Shown here: in pieces, positions 43,959 to 54,239 of the stretch | How positions within the stretch are numbered: the stretch's first letter is position 1 | Layout: the number at the start of each line of letters is the position of its first letter | Source of the DNA: Arthrobacter sp. M4 | Lineage (GTDB): Bacteria; Actinomycetota; Actinomycetes; Actinomycetales; Micrococcaceae | Direction of reading: 5' to 3' | DNA length: 64,000 nt | Assembly: GCF_020251205.1 (NCBI RefSeq) | Contig: NZ_JAIWYX010000006.1 | Span: 273,619 to 337,618 of the forward strand | Program-made: the position numbers and the translations under genes | Notes under the pieces: generated by a model | The model's input: only the letters and a program-made list of their open reading frames with translations | What the model was told of the DNA's origin: nothing | Database searches by the model: none

Positions 43959-44571
43959 CGAAAGCGGTAAGGGCTGCGAGCGCCATCTGTTCCAGGACGG
44001 GACGGGCAGTCCTGGCCGCTACTCGGCGCCCGTGGCTGCGCAGTGCGTGCGGTGTGGAGTTGATCAGCCCGAAGGCCGCATGGGCCCGCACCCTAAGCCC
44101 GGCTTCCTCGGACGCAGGATATAGGCGTTGCAGCACGCCAACCCACACTTCCACGTAGCGTCCCTGCAATTTGCGGACGGTGGATTGGTCCTCTTCCGCC
44201 AATGAGCTGAAGTCCTGGTCCTGGACCCGGATCACGTCCGGATTGTTCAATGCGAAGTCCACATGGAATCGGATTAGTCCGGCCAGGGCGTCGGCAGGAT
44301 CCTTGGCCCGGTCTACAACGTCCAGGCCGCCCTCCAGGAGATCGCGGCTGACGCTCAACAGCAGTTCCCCCAGTACCGCCTGCTTACCGGGGAAATGCCG
44401 GTACACGGCTGGTCCGCTGACCCCGGCGGCAGCCCCCAGATCCTCCAGCGACACGCTGCGGAAACCGTTCTCGGCGAATAGGCCTGCCGCAGCGGACAAC
44501 AGGGCTTTCCGCCGGGTTTCCTTCGCCTGGCTGCGGCTGGTTTCCCGCTGGGAATCTGGCTGCGCTGCCAC
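43954..44571 (-). CDS. TetR-family regulator of the acyl-CoA carboxylase operon
   Basis: The 205-residue protein has the TetR HTH (about 16-62: RRKALLSAAAGLFAENGFR, LEDLGAAAGVSGPAVYRHF) and a C-terminal all-helical ligand domain with QDQDFSSLAEEDQS. It is divergent from the carboxylase operon and shares with it a spacer with two palindromic sites. Regulators in this position in actinobacteria respond to acyl-CoAs or leucine-derived intermediates. I infer repression lifted by an acyl-CoA. Confidence 0.92.
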   Translation of the reverse strand: MAAQPDSQRETSRSQAKETRRKALLSAAAGLFAENGFRSVSLEDLGAAAGVSGPAVYRHFPGKQAVLGELLLSVSRDLLEGGLDVVDRAKDPADALAGLIRFHVDFALNNPDVIRVQDQDFSSLAEEDQSTVRKLQGRYVEVWVGVLQRLYPASEEAGLRVRAHAAFGLINSTPHALRSHGRRVAARTARPVLEQMALAALTAFD

Positions 44572-44637
44572 AGGACTCCTTGGGACGATCGCGGGGGCCT
44601 GGCCTGTAGGTTGAGCCGCCGCTGCGTGGACATTTCA

Positions 44638-44679
44638 GTTAATAGAGACTAACCTAAATTTCAGTTATTGGGGACTAAC
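44638..44679. promoter_or_regulatory. Two TetR-type operators between the regulator and the carboxylase operon
   Basis: GTTAATAGAGACTAAC (44638-44653) and GTTATTGGGGACTAAC (44664-44679) are palindromes with GTTA/TAAC ends and a shared GACTAAC right half, starting 26 bases apart. They fill the centre of the divergent spacer, so binding would control both promoters. The obvious ligand is the TetR protein encoded next to them. Confidence 0.7.
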
Positions 44680-44714
44680 TGAACTGCGCAGGATGAATTG
44701 GTACTGGGGAGTCG

Positions 44715-46340
44715 ATGGAGACCTTGACCAGCTTGGTGGACCCCTCCTCGGAGGTGTTCCAAAGCAACCACGTTGCACAATCGGCCCTCGTGGCCGAACT
44801 GCGGGAAAAGCTTTCGACGGCGGCACTCGGCGGACCTGCCAAGTCCCGCGAACGTCACGTGTCCCGGGGGAAGCTCCTGCCCAGGGACCGCGTGGACTAT
44901 CTCCTGGATGACGGCAGCCCCTTCCTGGAATTGGCGCCTTTGGCTGCCCACGGCATGTACGACGGGGATTCGCCCGGAGCCGGACTCATTGCAGGCATCG
45001 GCCTGGTGCACGGACGCCACGTGATGGTGCTCTCCAACGACGCCACGGTCAAGGGCGGAACGTACTATCCGATGACCGTCAAGAAGCATCTCCGGGCCCA
45101 GGAAGTCGCTTTGGAGAACAGGTTGCCGTGCATTTACTTGGTGGATTCGGGGGGAGCCTTCCTGCCCCGCCAGGACGAGGTATTCCCGGACCGGGAACAC
45201 TTCGGGCGAATCTTCTACAACCAAGCCAGGCTCTCTGCCGCCAAGATCCCGCAGATCTCGGCAGTGCTGGGATCCTGCACGGCCGGGGGAGCCTACGTCC
45301 CTGCCATGAGCGATGAAACAGTCATCGTCCGGAACCAAGGCACTATTTTCCTGGGTGGCCCGCCGCTGGTGAAGGCCGCAATCGGCGAAGTGGTGACTGC
45401 AGAGGAGCTCGGCGGCGGCGAGGTCCATTCCATGGTCTCTGGAGTCACCGACCATCTGGCGGAGAACGATGAGCACGCCCTCCACATCGTCCGGGACATT
45501 GTGGCTACGCTTCCGCCGCCGGCCGCGCCGGCGTGGGAGGTGGCCGCCGTCGTCGAACCCGTTGCGGACCCGGCCGAGCTGTATGGCGCGGTACCCACGG
45601 ACCTCAACACGCCGTATGACGTCCGGGAGGTGATCGCCAGGATAGTGGATGGCCCCGGACCGGGTGGGAGGCCGGCGTTCCACGAGTTCAAGAAGAACTA
45701 CGGCACCACGCTGGTGACTGGCTTCGCACGGCTGCACGGACACCCCGTGGGCATCCTGGCCAACAACGGTGTCCTGTTCAGCGAATCCGCACTCAAGGGA
45801 GCCCACTTCATCGAACTCTGCGACCAGCGCGGCATTCCGCTCATCTTCCTCCAAAACCTGGCCGGGTTTATGGTCGGCAAGGATTACGAACACGGCGGCA
45901 TAGCCAAGAACGGCGCCAAAATGGTGACCGCCGTGGCCACCGCGCGGGTGCCCAAACTGACTGTGGTGATCGGAGGCTCCTTTGGCGCAGGTAACTACTC
46001 GATGTGCGGCCGTGCCTACTCGCCGCGCTTCCTGTGGATGTGGCCGGCCAGCCGGATTTCCGTGATGGGCGGAGCCCAGGCGGCCAGCGTGCTGGCCACC
46101 GTCAAGCGGGACCAGTTCGACGCCGCCGGCACTGACTGGCCGGCAGAAGAAGAGGAGGCGTTCAAAGCCCCCATCAGGCAGCAGTACGAGGAACAGGGCA
46201 GCCCGTACTATTCCACCGCCAGGCTGTGGGACGACGGCGTGATCGACCCCGCTGACACACGGACCGTACTGGGGCTCGCCCTCGACGTCGTGTCCCGGGT
46301 CCCGCTTCCGGACACCTCCTTCGGCGTTTTCAGGATGTGA
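44715..46340 (+). CDS. accD1: Acyl-CoA carboxylase beta subunit (methylcrotonyl-CoA carboxylase type)
   Basis: The 541-residue carboxyltransferase has N- and C-terminal crotonase-fold halves. [32 protein letters not shown] is read in parts as [14 protein letters not shown] and [14 protein letters not shown]. In the second half, [20 protein letters not shown] and [19 protein letters not shown] are the 3-methylcrotonyl-CoA carboxylase beta hallmarks. It moves CO2 from biotin to the acyl-CoA. With the alpha subunit, the acyl-CoA dehydrogenase, MaoC and CitE genes it matches the leucine-catabolism operon of M. tuberculosis (accD1-accA1 region). Coupled to the alpha subunit by overlap. Confidence 0.93.
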   Translation: METLTSLVDPSSEVFQSNHVAQSALVAELREKLSTAALGGPAKSRERHVSRGKLLPRDRVDYLLDDGSPFLELAPLAAHGMYDGDSPGAGLIAGIGLVHGRHVMVLSNDATVKGGTYYPMTVKKHLRAQEVALENRLPCIYLVDSGGAFLPRQDEVFPDREHFGRIFYNQARLSAAKIPQISAVLGSCTAGGAYVPAMSDETVIVRNQGTIFLGGPPLVKAAIGEVVTAEELGGGEVHSMVSGVTDHLAENDEHALHIVRDIVATLPPPAAPAWEVAAVVEPVADPAELYGAVPTDLNTPYDVREVIARIVDGPGPGGRPAFHEFKKNYGTTLVTGFARLHGHPVGILANNGVLFSESALKGAHFIELCDQRGIPLIFLQNLAGFMVGKDYEHGGIAKNGAKMVTAVATARVPKLTVVIGGSFGAGNYSMCGRAYSPRFLWMWPASRISVMGGAQAASVLATVKRDQFDAAGTDWPAEEEEAFKAPIRQQYEEQGSPYYSTARLWDDGVIDPADTRTVLGLALDVVSRVPLPDTSFGVFRM

Positions 46341-48583
46341 ACGGAATGGGCCCTGAAATGTTCCGAACTGTTTTGGTTGCAAACCGTGGCGAGATTGCTT
46401 GCCGCGTTATCCGCACGCTCAAGTCCATGGGCATTCGTGCCGTCGCGGTCTACAGCGACGCCGACGCCAATGCCCGGCATGTAGGCGAGGCTGACGCCGC
46501 TGTCCGGCTAGGCCCGGCACCTGCCGCGGAAAGCTACCTCAATATCGAGGCGATTATCCGTGCCTGCCGCGCGAGCGGAGCTGAGGCAGTCCACCCCGGC
46601 TATGGCTTCCTGAGCGAGAACTCCACTTTTGCGCGCGCCCTGCAAGAGGCCGGCATCGTCTTCATCGGTCCCGGACCTGAGGCGCTTGCGGTGATGGGGG
46701 ACAAGATTCGCTCCAAGAACCACGTTGCATCGCACGGCGTGCCGGTGGTGCCGGGCATTGCGCGACCCGGGATGAACGACGACGAATTGGAAGTCGCCGC
46801 CCGGCGTGTTGGGTATCCGCTGCTGATCAAACCCTCGGCAGGCGGGGGTGGCAAGGGAATGCACATAGTAGAACGCCACGAAGACCTCATGGACGAACTC
46901 GCCGCGGCCAGACGTGTGGCCTCCGGTGCATTTGGCGATGACACATTGTTCCTGGAACGGCTGGTGCGTTCGCCCCGGCACATCGAGGTCCAGGTCCTCG
47001 CGGACAACCACGGGAACGTCATCCACCTTGGCGAGCGCGAATGTTCGCTTCAGCGAAGGCACCAGAAAGTGATCGAGGAGGCCCCGTCACCTCTGGTGGA
47101 AGCGGCGCAGGATCCGGCAGCATTACGAGACCGACTGGGTGAGGCCGCCTGCAATGCGGCCCGGAGCGTGCACTACAGCGGCGCGGGAACCGTGGAGTTC
47201 CTGGTGTCCGACGAGCACCCGGACGAGTTCTTTTTTATGGAAATGAACACCAGGCTCCAGGTGGAGCACCCGGTGACGGAGATGGTGACGGGCGTCGACC
47301 TGGTGGAGTGGCAGGTGCGGATAGCGGCGGGGGAGCGGCTCACGCTGGCGCAGGCCGACGTCGAACTGTCCGGGCACGCGGCTGAGGCGCGCGTGTACGC
47401 GGAAGTGCCGCGGCGGAGTTTCATTCCGTCGGCGGGGACCGTTCTGTTCCTGGATGAGCCGGATAGCCACGCCGGTGGGCCCGCCGACACACGGATCCGG
47501 GTGGATTCCGGGGTGAAACAGGGCCAGGGCGTGAGCAGTGACTATGACCCCATGGTGGCGAAAGTCATCGCCTGGGGAGCTGACCGCACGGCAGCGCTCA
47601 GTGCCTTGGATGAAGCCTTGGGAAGGTACACGCTGCTGGGCGTGGACACCAATGTGGAATACCTGCGGCTGCTGGTCAACGACGACGACGTCCGCTCCGG
47701 CCATCTCGACACCGGCCTCATCGAACGGAAGCTGCCGGGCCTGGGGTTTCGCGAGCTTGGCGACTCCGAAGTGGCCGCTGCAGCGTTGTACGCCCTGTCC
47801 ATGGAAGGTCCGGCGGACGCCGAGCGGGGCCGAGGTCCGTGGCACCATCGAGACGGCTGGCGGTTGGGCGCACCGGCACCGCGTCGCGTCGCCATAGCAA
47901 CGCCCGACGGCGGTATCAAGGACCTGCGGGTGTCCCGCACCGATCAGGCGGGAGAGTTTCAGATAACGGTGGACGGCGGTCCGGCTCACCTGGCGTCCCT
48001 GAAGCCAGGCCTTCCCGGGCCCGGCAACAGCGGCTATATGGCCCTGGAGTTCGACGGCGGGACCATCACTTTCGCTGTCGCGGTGCCGGCCGTACAGCTT
48101 GGCTCGAGCGATGCAGGCCTTGGCTCCGCGGCCCCGGCACCGTCCCAACTATGGCTCGGTAATGCCGGCTGGGCAGTTAGCCTCGGCCTCCCCAGCCGTG
48201 AGGAGCGGCTGCGACGAAAGCTGGCGGCAATCGGCAGGGTGGAAGGCGCTGCCGACCCGCAGGTGCGCTCGCCAATGCCGGGAACCGTGGTTTCCATTGG
48301 CGTGGGCAATGGTGACGTGGTGGACGCAGGTGAGGTGCTTGTGTCCGTTGAAGCCATGAAGATGGAGCACCGGCTGGTTGCGCCGATTGCCGGAACGGTC
48401 CACATTGCCGTGCGCACCGGGGACCTGGTCAAGGCCGATCAGGTGGTCGCCACCATCCACACTGCCCCGGCAAACCCTGTCCCGGCAAACCCGGCCCAAA
48501 CCGACTCCGGTGACCCTTCCGGCGTCGTTCTTTCCACAACCATCCCCGAAACCGGCGGCGCCGTGGCCGCCCTTCAGGACTGA
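46337..48583 (+). CDS. accA1: Acyl-CoA carboxylase alpha subunit with biotin carboxylase and BCCP domains
   Basis: The 748-residue protein combines biotin carboxylase (about 8-450: [21 protein letters not shown], the ATP loop [25 protein letters not shown]) with a middle domain and a C-terminal biotinyl domain whose lysine is Lys675 in VEAMKMEH. It carboxylates its own biotin with ATP and bicarbonate. GTG 46337 overlaps the beta stop; ATG 46346 or 46358 are alternatives. A Pro/Ala-rich tail of about 45 residues after the biotinyl domain is longer than usual. Substrate with this partner is probably 3-methylcrotonyl-CoA. Confidence 0.93.
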   Translation: MNGMGPEMFRTVLVANRGEIACRVIRTLKSMGIRAVAVYSDADANARHVGEADAAVRLGPAPAAESYLNIEAIIRACRASGAEAVHPGYGFLSENSTFARALQEAGIVFIGPGPEALAVMGDKIRSKNHVASHGVPVVPGIARPGMNDDELEVAARRVGYPLLIKPSAGGGGKGMHIVERHEDLMDELAAARRVASGAFGDDTLFLERLVRSPRHIEVQVLADNHGNVIHLGERECSLQRRHQKVIEEAPSPLVEAAQDPAALRDRLGEAACNAARSVHYSGAGTVEFLVSDEHPDEFFFMEMNTRLQVEHPVTEMVTGVDLVEWQVRIAAGERLTLAQADVELSGHAAEARVYAEVPRRSFIPSAGTVLFLDEPDSHAGGPADTRIRVDSGVKQGQGVSSDYDPMVAKVIAWGADRTAALSALDEALGRYTLLGVDTNVEYLRLLVNDDDVRSGHLDTGLIERKLPGLGFRELGDSEVAAAALYALSMEGPADAERGRGPWHHRDGWRLGAPAPRRVAIATPDGGIKDLRVSRTDQAGEFQITVDGGPAHLASLKPGLPGPGNSGYMALEFDGGTITFAVAVPAVQLGSSDAGLGSAAPAPSQLWLGNAGWAVSLGLPSREERLRRKLAAIGRVEGAADPQVRSPMPGTVVSIGVGNGDVVDAGEVLVSVEAMKMEHRLVAPIAGTVHIAVRTGDLVKADQVVATIHTAPANPVPANPAQTDSGDPSGVVLSTTIPETGGAVAALQD

Positions 48584-48593
48584 AGGAAGCAGC

Positions 48594-49757
48594 ATGCCTG
48601 ATTTTGAGCTCAGCGAGGACTACCAGGACCTCAGCGACACCGTACGGGAGTTCGCCGACGAAGTGGTGGCACCCGTGTCCGCCCGCCACGACGAGGAACG
48701 CAGTTTTCCGTACGAGGTAGTCAAGCAGATGGGGGAGATGGGTCTGTTCGGCCTGCCTTTCCCGGAGGAGTACGGCGGGATGGGTGGCGACTATTTCGCC
48801 CTCTCGCTGGCACTGGAGCAGCTTGGCCGCGTTGACCAATCCGTGGCTATCACCCTGGAAGCAGGGGTGTCATTGGGCGCCATGCCCGTGTACCGATTTG
48901 GTACCGAGGATCAGAAGCAGCAGTGGCTTCCCGACCTCGCTGCGGGGAAGGCCATCGCAGGATTCGGGCTAACGGAGTCCGAGGCTGGCTCAGACGCATC
49001 GGGAACCAAAACCACAGCACGGCTCGAGGACGGACACTGGGTGATCAACGGCAGCAAGGAATTCATCACCAATTCGGGAACCGACATCACACGCCTGGTG
49101 ACCGTCACTGCTGTGACCGGGCAAAACGAGGCCCCGGGCGGAGAAGCCAAGAAGGAGATTTCTACGATTCTGGTGCCCACCGACACGCCCGGTTTTCGCG
49201 CGGAGAAGGCCTATAACAAAGTTGGCTGGAACGCCTCTGACACCCATCCACTGACCCTCAGCGATGTGCGCGTTCCGGAGGCCAACCTGCTGGGCCAGCG
49301 CGGCCGCGGATATGCCAATTTCCTGTCCGTGCTGGATGAGGGCCGGATCGCGATCGCGGCCCTGGCCACCGGCGCGGCCCAGGGCTGCGTGGACCTGTCC
49401 GTGAAGTATGCCAAGGAACGGCAGGCTTTTGGGCACAAGATCGGCGAATACCAGGCCATCCAGTTCAAGATCGCGCGCATGCAGGCGAGGGCGCACACGG
49501 CGCGCCTGGCTTACTACGACGCGGCTGCGCGAATGCTGGCGGGCAAGCCGTTCAAGACGCAGGCGGCCATCGCTAAGATGGTCGCAGGCGAGGCAGCCAT
49601 GGACAATTCGCGGGATGCCACCCAGGTATTCGGCGGCTATGGCTTTATGAACGAATTCACGGTGGCACGCCACTACCGCGACTCGAAGATCCTTGAGGTC
49701 GGGGAAGGCACCACCGAGGTGCAACTGATGCTCATTGCCCGGGAGTTGGGTCTCTAA
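48594..49757 (+). CDS. Acyl-CoA dehydrogenase of the branched-chain catabolic operon
   Basis: The 387-residue flavoprotein has [15 protein letters not shown] and [12 protein letters not shown] in the middle domain, [18 protein letters not shown], and a C-terminus with [16 protein letters not shown] (Glu371). In its operon position it should oxidise isovaleryl-CoA, or 2-methylbutyryl- and isobutyryl-CoA, to the unsaturated form carboxylated by the neighbouring enzyme. It resembles FadE19 of M. tuberculosis. True isovaleryl-CoA dehydrogenases put their catalytic Glu elsewhere, so the EGT motif argues for a short/branched-chain enzyme. ATG 48594 after GAAGGAAG. Confidence 0.9.
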   Translation: MPDFELSEDYQDLSDTVREFADEVVAPVSARHDEERSFPYEVVKQMGEMGLFGLPFPEEYGGMGGDYFALSLALEQLGRVDQSVAITLEAGVSLGAMPVYRFGTEDQKQQWLPDLAAGKAIAGFGLTESEAGSDASGTKTTARLEDGHWVINGSKEFITNSGTDITRLVTVTAVTGQNEAPGGEAKKEISTILVPTDTPGFRAEKAYNKVGWNASDTHPLTLSDVRVPEANLLGQRGRGYANFLSVLDEGRIAIAALATGAAQGCVDLSVKYAKERQAFGHKIGEYQAIQFKIARMQARAHTARLAYYDAAARMLAGKPFKTQAAIAKMVAGEAAMDNSRDATQVFGGYGFMNEFTVARHYRDSKILEVGEGTTEVQLMLIARELGL

Positions 49758-49782
49758 CCCCGCAACGGAGGAAGGATCGACG

Positions 49783-50562
49783 ATGATCGACAAGGTTGTT
49801 GCCAGTGCCGCAGAGGCAGTCAAAGACATACCCGACGGTGCCTCCCTCGCCGTCGGAGGCTTTGGACTGTGCGGCATCCCCGTCGCCCTTATCGACGCCC
49901 TCCATGCGCAGGGAACTACGGACCTTGAGACCGTCAGCAACAACTGTGGGGTGGACGACTGGGGGCTGGGCATCCTCCTCGGGGACGGCCGCATCCGCCG
50001 CACGGTGAGCTCCTATGTGGGCGAGAACAAGGAATTCGCCCGGCAATACCTCGCCGGCGAGCTGGAAGTGGTCCTCACCCCGCAGGGAACGCTGGCCGAG
50101 AAGCTGCGCGCCGGCGGAGCCGGCATCCCCGCTTTCTACACAAAGGCAGGAGTTGGAACGCAGGTCTCCGAGGGCGGCCTCCCGCAAAAGTACGACGCCG
50201 ATGGCGGGGTCGCGATCGCTTCCGCAGCCAAGGAAGTGCGCACCTTTAACGGCACCGACTACGTGCTGGAGGAGTCGCTAACCCCCGACTTTGGGCTGGT
50301 ACACGCCTGGAAAGGTGACCGGCACGGCAACCTGGTTTTCCACGCCACCGCAATGAACTTCAACCCGCTGTGCGCCATGGCCGCCAAAATCACCATCGCC
50401 GAAGTTGAGGAATTGGTGGAACCCGGGGAGCTCGACCCGGAACACATCCACACTCCCGGCATCTTCGTCCAGCGGGTAGTCCTCGCACCGGATGTCGAAA
50501 AGCGGATAGAGAAGCGGACGGTGTCCCTCCCGTCACCGAACACAGAGCAGGCAGGAGCGTAA
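49783..50562 (+). CDS. scoA: 3-oxoacid CoA-transferase subunit A
   Basis: The 259-residue subunit has the CoA-transferase alpha signature [18 protein letters not shown] near the N-terminus, [14 protein letters not shown], and [21 protein letters not shown] read in parts. With subunit B it moves CoA between succinyl-CoA and acetoacetate or a related 3-oxoacid. Acetoacetate is the end product of leucine breakdown, which explains its presence in this operon. ATG after CGGAGGAAGG. A few bases before subunit B. Confidence 0.94.
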   Translation: MIDKVVASAAEAVKDIPDGASLAVGGFGLCGIPVALIDALHAQGTTDLETVSNNCGVDDWGLGILLGDGRIRRTVSSYVGENKEFARQYLAGELEVVLTPQGTLAEKLRAGGAGIPAFYTKAGVGTQVSEGGLPQKYDADGGVAIASAAKEVRTFNGTDYVLEESLTPDFGLVHAWKGDRHGNLVFHATAMNFNPLCAMAAKITIAEVEELVEPGELDPEHIHTPGIFVQRVVLAPDVEKRIEKRTVSLPSPNTEQAGA

Positions 50563-50564
50563 CC

Positions 50565-51317
50565 ATGGAGTCGAACAGCAACCCGGACCTTCCTCCCCGC
50601 CCGGAAGCAGTTCGCCATGAATACCGTCGAGCGGCCGAGGGGCATCCCGGCGGCAAGGGGTGGACCCGCAACGAACTCGCGGCCCGGGTGGCCCAGGAAT
50701 TGGAGAACGGCCAGTACGTCAACCTGGGCATAGGAATGCCGACCCTGATTCCGAACTACATTCCGGCAGGCGTCGAGGTGATCCTGCACTCGGAGAACGG
50801 CATCCTGGGTGTCGGTCCCTATCCGCGCGAGGACCAAGTGGACCCGGACCTCATCAACGCCGGCAAGGAGACGGTGACGGTCAACGCCGGTGCCGCGTTC
50901 TTCGACTCAGCCACCTCGTTTGGCATGATCCGCGGCGGCCACGTGGATGTTGCCGTGCTCGGAGCAATGGAAGTGGCAGAAAACGGCGACCTGGCCAACT
51001 GGATGATCCCCGGCAAGATGGTCAAGGGCATGGGCGGAGCCATGGACCTGGTGTTCGGGGCGAAAAAAGTCATCGTGATGATGGAGCACGTCGATCGCAG
51101 CGGCAGGCCCAAAATTGTCAAGGAATGCTCGCTGCCCGTGACGGGCAAGGGCTGCGTCGACCGGATCATCACGGACCTGGCGGTGATCGACGTCGTCACG
51201 GAGGGCAACGAGTCCCGGCTGGTGCTGCGCGAACTCGCCCCCAACGTCTCAGCCGAAGACGTCGCCGCGGCCACCGGCGTCGAAGTTTTTGAAGAGGACC
51301 AGGAACTGACCGTATGA
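50565..51317 (+). CDS. scoB: 3-oxoacid CoA-transferase subunit B
   Basis: The 250-residue subunit carries the catalytic glutamate Glu77 in [14 protein letters not shown]. The [17 protein letters not shown] loop appears as [15 protein letters not shown], and [14 protein letters not shown] and [14 protein letters not shown] follow. The N-terminus has an extra roughly 30 residues before the first strand. Its TGA overlaps the ATG of the MaoC gene. Cytoplasmic heterotetramer with subunit A. Confidence 0.95.
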   Translation: MESNSNPDLPPRPEAVRHEYRRAAEGHPGGKGWTRNELAARVAQELENGQYVNLGIGMPTLIPNYIPAGVEVILHSENGILGVGPYPREDQVDPDLINAGKETVTVNAGAAFFDSATSFGMIRGGHVDVAVLGAMEVAENGDLANWMIPGKMVKGMGGAMDLVFGAKKVIVMMEHVDRSGRPKIVKECSLPVTGKGCVDRIITDLAVIDVVTEGNESRLVLRELAPNVSAEDVAAATGVEVFEEDQELTV

Positions 51318-51862
51318 CGGACAAGCCCGCGACGCCCCAGGCCGCAACCGAAGCAAGCCAGCCGAAGGTGGTCCGTCAGCGCGGGCTGTATTTCGACGAA
51401 TTGGAAGAGGACGTGGTGTACGCCCACCGGCCGGGCCGCACCGTTACCGAGGCAGACAATGTCCTGTTCACAACCCTCACCATGAACACACAGGCCCTGC
51501 ACCTCGACGCCGCGTGGAGCTCGGGGCAGCCCTTCGGCCAGCGGCTGGTCAACTCCATGTTCACGCTGGCCACCATGGTGGGGCAGTCGGTCACGCAACT
51601 GACCCAGGGCACCATCGTGGCGCAACTCGGCCTCAGCGATATTTCTTTCCCCCACCCGCTCTACCATGGCGACACCCTCTACACGGAGACCGTTGTCACC
51701 GAGCGGCGATTGTCGTCGTCGCGCCCCGGCCAGGGGGTGGTGACCCTGCGGCACACCGGACGCAACCAGGACGGCATTGTTGTGGCGCTGGCAACCAGGA
51801 GCTGCCTGATGTGGACCAAGTCCGCGCACGAAGCGGCTGAAGAGGGGACAATCAGTACATGA
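51314..51862 (+). CDS. MaoC-family (R)-specific acyl-CoA hydratase
   Basis: The 182-residue hot-dog protein contains [40 protein letters not shown] and [17 protein letters not shown], the usual MaoC hydratase order. It adds water to enoyl-CoAs. Its next gene is a CitE-like lyase; the pair is conserved in M. tuberculosis (Rv2499c-Rv2498c), where the lyase acts on (R)-3-hydroxy-3-methylglutaryl-CoA and on itaconate-derived citramalyl-CoA. I infer that this hydratase acts on 3-methylglutaconyl-CoA and/or mesaconyl/itaconyl-CoA. Start and stop overlap both neighbours. Confidence 0.85.
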   Translation: MTDKPATPQAATEASQPKVVRQRGLYFDELEEDVVYAHRPGRTVTEADNVLFTTLTMNTQALHLDAAWSSGQPFGQRLVNSMFTLATMVGQSVTQLTQGTIVAQLGLSDISFPHPLYHGDTLYTETVVTERRLSSSRPGQGVVTLRHTGRNQDGIVVALATRSCLMWTKSAHEAAEEGTIST

Positions 51863-52704
51863 CGTTCACGATGGGCCCCGCGTTGTTGTTCTGTCCCGCC
51901 GACCGTCCCGAGCGGTACCAGAAAGCCGCCGAACGGTCTGATGCTGTCATCCTCGACCTGGAGGACGCCGTCGCGCCGTCCGAAAAGCAACGGGCCCGGG
52001 GAGCTATCCTTGCCCAGCTCGGCGCCGACAGCGACAGCCCGGAACTTGACCCCAGCCGAACCATCATCAGGGTCAACCCGGCAGGGACGGGGGAGTTCGA
52101 CAAGGACCTGCACTGCCTGGCACACACTCCGTACCAGACCGTGATGCTCGCCAAGACGCAAAGCCCCGCGGATGTGAAAGCCCTGAAGGACTATCACGTC
52201 ATTGCCCTCTGCGAGACCGCCGTCGGCGTTCTGAACGCTCCCGCCATCGCCGCCGAACCCAACGTTGTCGCCCTGATGTGGGGCGCCGAGGACCTGCTGG
52301 CCACCCTCGGCGGCACCTCCAGCAGGAACGACGACGGCGGCTACCGTGCCGTAGCGCTGCACGCCCGATCATCGGTGCTGCTGGCGGCCAAAGCCGCTGG
52401 GAAAGAAGCAATCGACGCCGTTTATGTTGCCATCCCGGACCTCGACGGGCTTGGCATTGAGGCCCGCGACGCGGCAGCGAGCGGCTTCGGGGCCAAGGCT
52501 TGTATCCACCCCAGCCAGGTGTCCGTAGTCCGTGACGCCTACCGTCCCTCGGAGGGAGCCGTAACCGCGGCCCGGGAGCTGCTTGACGCGGCGGCCGCCG
52601 CCGGCACCGGAGTGTTCCAGTATCGCGGTGCCATGGTTGACGAGCCGGTGCTAAAGCACGCCGAAGCCACGTTGCGCCGGGCCGGGCTTACTGCCAGCCG
52701 CTGA
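51859..52704 (+). CDS. CitE-like CoA-ester lyase (HpcH/HpaI family)
   Basis: The 281-residue TIM-barrel enzyme has LFCPADRPERYQKAAERSD, the Mg-binding VILDLEDAVAP (Glu35, Asp36), IIRVNPAGTGEF and ALCETAVGVLNA. It cleaves a 3-hydroxyacyl-CoA to acetyl-CoA plus a keto acid. No citrate lyase alpha, gamma or ligase genes are present, so it is not part of citrate lyase. Operon context points to (R)-HMG-CoA cleavage (leucine) and possibly citramalyl-CoA (itaconate). No classical HMG-CoA lyase (HMGL-like barrel) gene is in the window. ATG overlaps the MaoC stop. Confidence 0.87.
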   Translation: MTFTMGPALLFCPADRPERYQKAAERSDAVILDLEDAVAPSEKQRARGAILAQLGADSDSPELDPSRTIIRVNPAGTGEFDKDLHCLAHTPYQTVMLAKTQSPADVKALKDYHVIALCETAVGVLNAPAIAAEPNVVALMWGAEDLLATLGGTSSRNDDGGYRAVALHARSSVLLAAKAAGKEAIDAVYVAIPDLDGLGIEARDAAASGFGAKACIHPSQVSVVRDAYRPSEGAVTAARELLDAAAAAGTGVFQYRGAMVDEPVLKHAEATLRRAGLTASR

Positions 52705-52730
52705 AGCCGCCTCACGTCCCGGCGGCCATG

Positions 52731-54200
52731 CTATCGCCGCTCCAGCCTCCGGGAGAGCGGCGGGATTGCCTCGGCCAGGTAGAGCCTGATCCATCGCTGG
52801 CCTGTTTGTTTGTGTTCGGCACGGGTGGAAAAGCGGTAGAGGTACGTTGTGGCGCGCACCCAACGGGGTTTCTCCCCGTTGAAAGGGTCTTTGCGGAGCA
52901 GCGCCAGGGTTTGTTGGTCCGCTTCCAGGAGTTTGGCCAGCAGCGCGTAGAACCACCGCTCGTGGACCGTGCGGAGCGGCAGGAACCACATGAGCCAGTC
53001 CAGGCGCAGATGGTAGGGCGCAAACTGCCTGGACAGCCGGTTCACATCGCCCGGTTTGCCCTTGAAGCCATATTCCTGCCAGTCAGCACCCTCATCCGGG
53101 TCTTCGTCCATGGTCCCTTCCACCGTCACTTCGATCCGGTCCTTGGTCACGGTGCCGAAAGCTCCATAGGTATTAACCAGTTGCCAGCGGTTGAAGCTCG
53201 CGTTCATAAGCTGTCCCCTGGAGAACAGGTTTCGGATAGGCCAGTAGCTCAGGACCAGCAGCAACACTGTGACGGCAAGGACGATGCCGACCCACCAGAG
53301 GGGCGAGCTGGCGGAGGACCCGGGAGCGGGAACCCAGGACGGCGGGATGATGGGAAGGACCGCATGCGCCACCGGGTCACTCACGGCGGCGAACGCCAGG
53401 ACGATCGCGGACCAGTTCAGCCACGCGAAATTGCCGCTGGCCACCAGCCACAACTGGGTAAAGATAATGACCCCCGCGGCAATGCTTCCCACCGGCTGAG
53501 GCGCGAACAGCAGGAACGGCACCACCAGTTGGGCCCCGTGGTTGCCCAGGACCTCCAGCCTGTGGAACGCCTTCGGCAATAGATGGAACTGGCGGCTGAG
53601 CGGACCGGGCATCGGCTGCGTCTCGTGGTGGTAGTAGAGCGCCGTCAGGTCCCGCCACTCCTGGCCACCGCGGATCTTGATCATCCCCGCCCCGAACTCC
53701 AGGCGGAACACCAACCAGGCCAGCAACAGCAGGATGGGACGCGGCGGGGGCGACTGGTCCGAACCCAGGAACGCTACGGTGAATCCCGCTTCCAGGATCA
53801 ACATCTCCCAGCCGAAGGCGTAAAAGGTCTGGCCGACGTTGACGATGGACATGTACAGCAGCCACAGGGACAGGAACGCCAGCATGGGAACCCACGGCGG
53901 ACCCAGTTGGGGCAGGCCAAGGATGAGGGACGCGGAGATAGCCACGCCGATCCAGCAGACCGTGCGCAGGAGTCCGTCCGAATATCGCCAGGTGAAAAGC
54001 GACGGGCGTAACGGTTTGCCGATGCGCGCCAGGTAGGCAGGAACGGGCAAGAGTCCGCGCTCGCCGAGGAGCGCCGGGAACTGGTTCAGCGTGGAGGTAA
54101 AAGCCACAAAAAACAGCGCAGCGATGCCCCGCTGAAGCACCTGCCGTGCGAACCCGTATTCTGGCGCGTCGAACCAGGCAAGCCAGTCCACAATCACCAC
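52731..54200 (-). CDS. Lipase maturation factor (LMF)-family membrane protein
   Basis: The 489-residue protein begins DWLAWFDAPEYGFARQVLQRG and has about eight membrane helices. A conserved C-terminal soluble region includes VTVEGTMDEDPDEGADWQEYGFKGKPGD in pieces and WFYALLAKLLEADQQTLALL, the LMF1-type signature. In animals LMF1 folds lipoprotein lipase in the ER; bacterial members are unstudied, so the name is by similarity only. It is an integral membrane protein, convergent to the catabolic operon, with 26 bases between the stops. Confidence 0.87.
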   Translation of the reverse strand: MVIVDWLAWFDAPEYGFARQVLQRGIAALFFVAFTSTLNQFPALLGERGLLPVPAYLARIGKPLRPSLFTWRYSDGLLRTVCWIGVAISASLILGLPQLGPPWVPMLAFLSLWLLYMSIVNVGQTFYAFGWEMLILEAGFTVAFLGSDQSPPPRPILLLLAWLVFRLEFGAGMIKIRGGQEWRDLTALYYHHETQPMPGPLSRQFHLLPKAFHRLEVLGNHGAQLVVPFLLFAPQPVGSIAAGVIIFTQLWLVASGNFAWLNWSAIVLAFAAVSDPVAHAVLPIIPPSWVPAPGSSASSPLWWVGIVLAVTVLLLVLSYWPIRNLFSRGQLMNASFNRWQLVNTYGAFGTVTKDRIEVTVEGTMDEDPDEGADWQEYGFKGKPGDVNRLSRQFAPYHLRLDWLMWFLPLRTVHERWFYALLAKLLEADQQTLALLRKDPFNGEKPRWVRATTYLYRFSTRAEHKQTGQRWIRLYLAEAIPPLSRRLERR

Positions 54201-54239
54201 GCTACGCCTGAGCCGCTCCGGATCAATCCCCGGTGGCCA

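Noticed and set aside
44661..46382. Antisense frame of 573 codons opposite accD1
   Set aside because: Shadow of the carboxylase gene; it also runs across the divergent operators.
51859..52704. Citrate lyase beta subunit
   Set aside because: No alpha, gamma, ligase or citX genes; operon context is branched-chain acyl-CoA breakdown.
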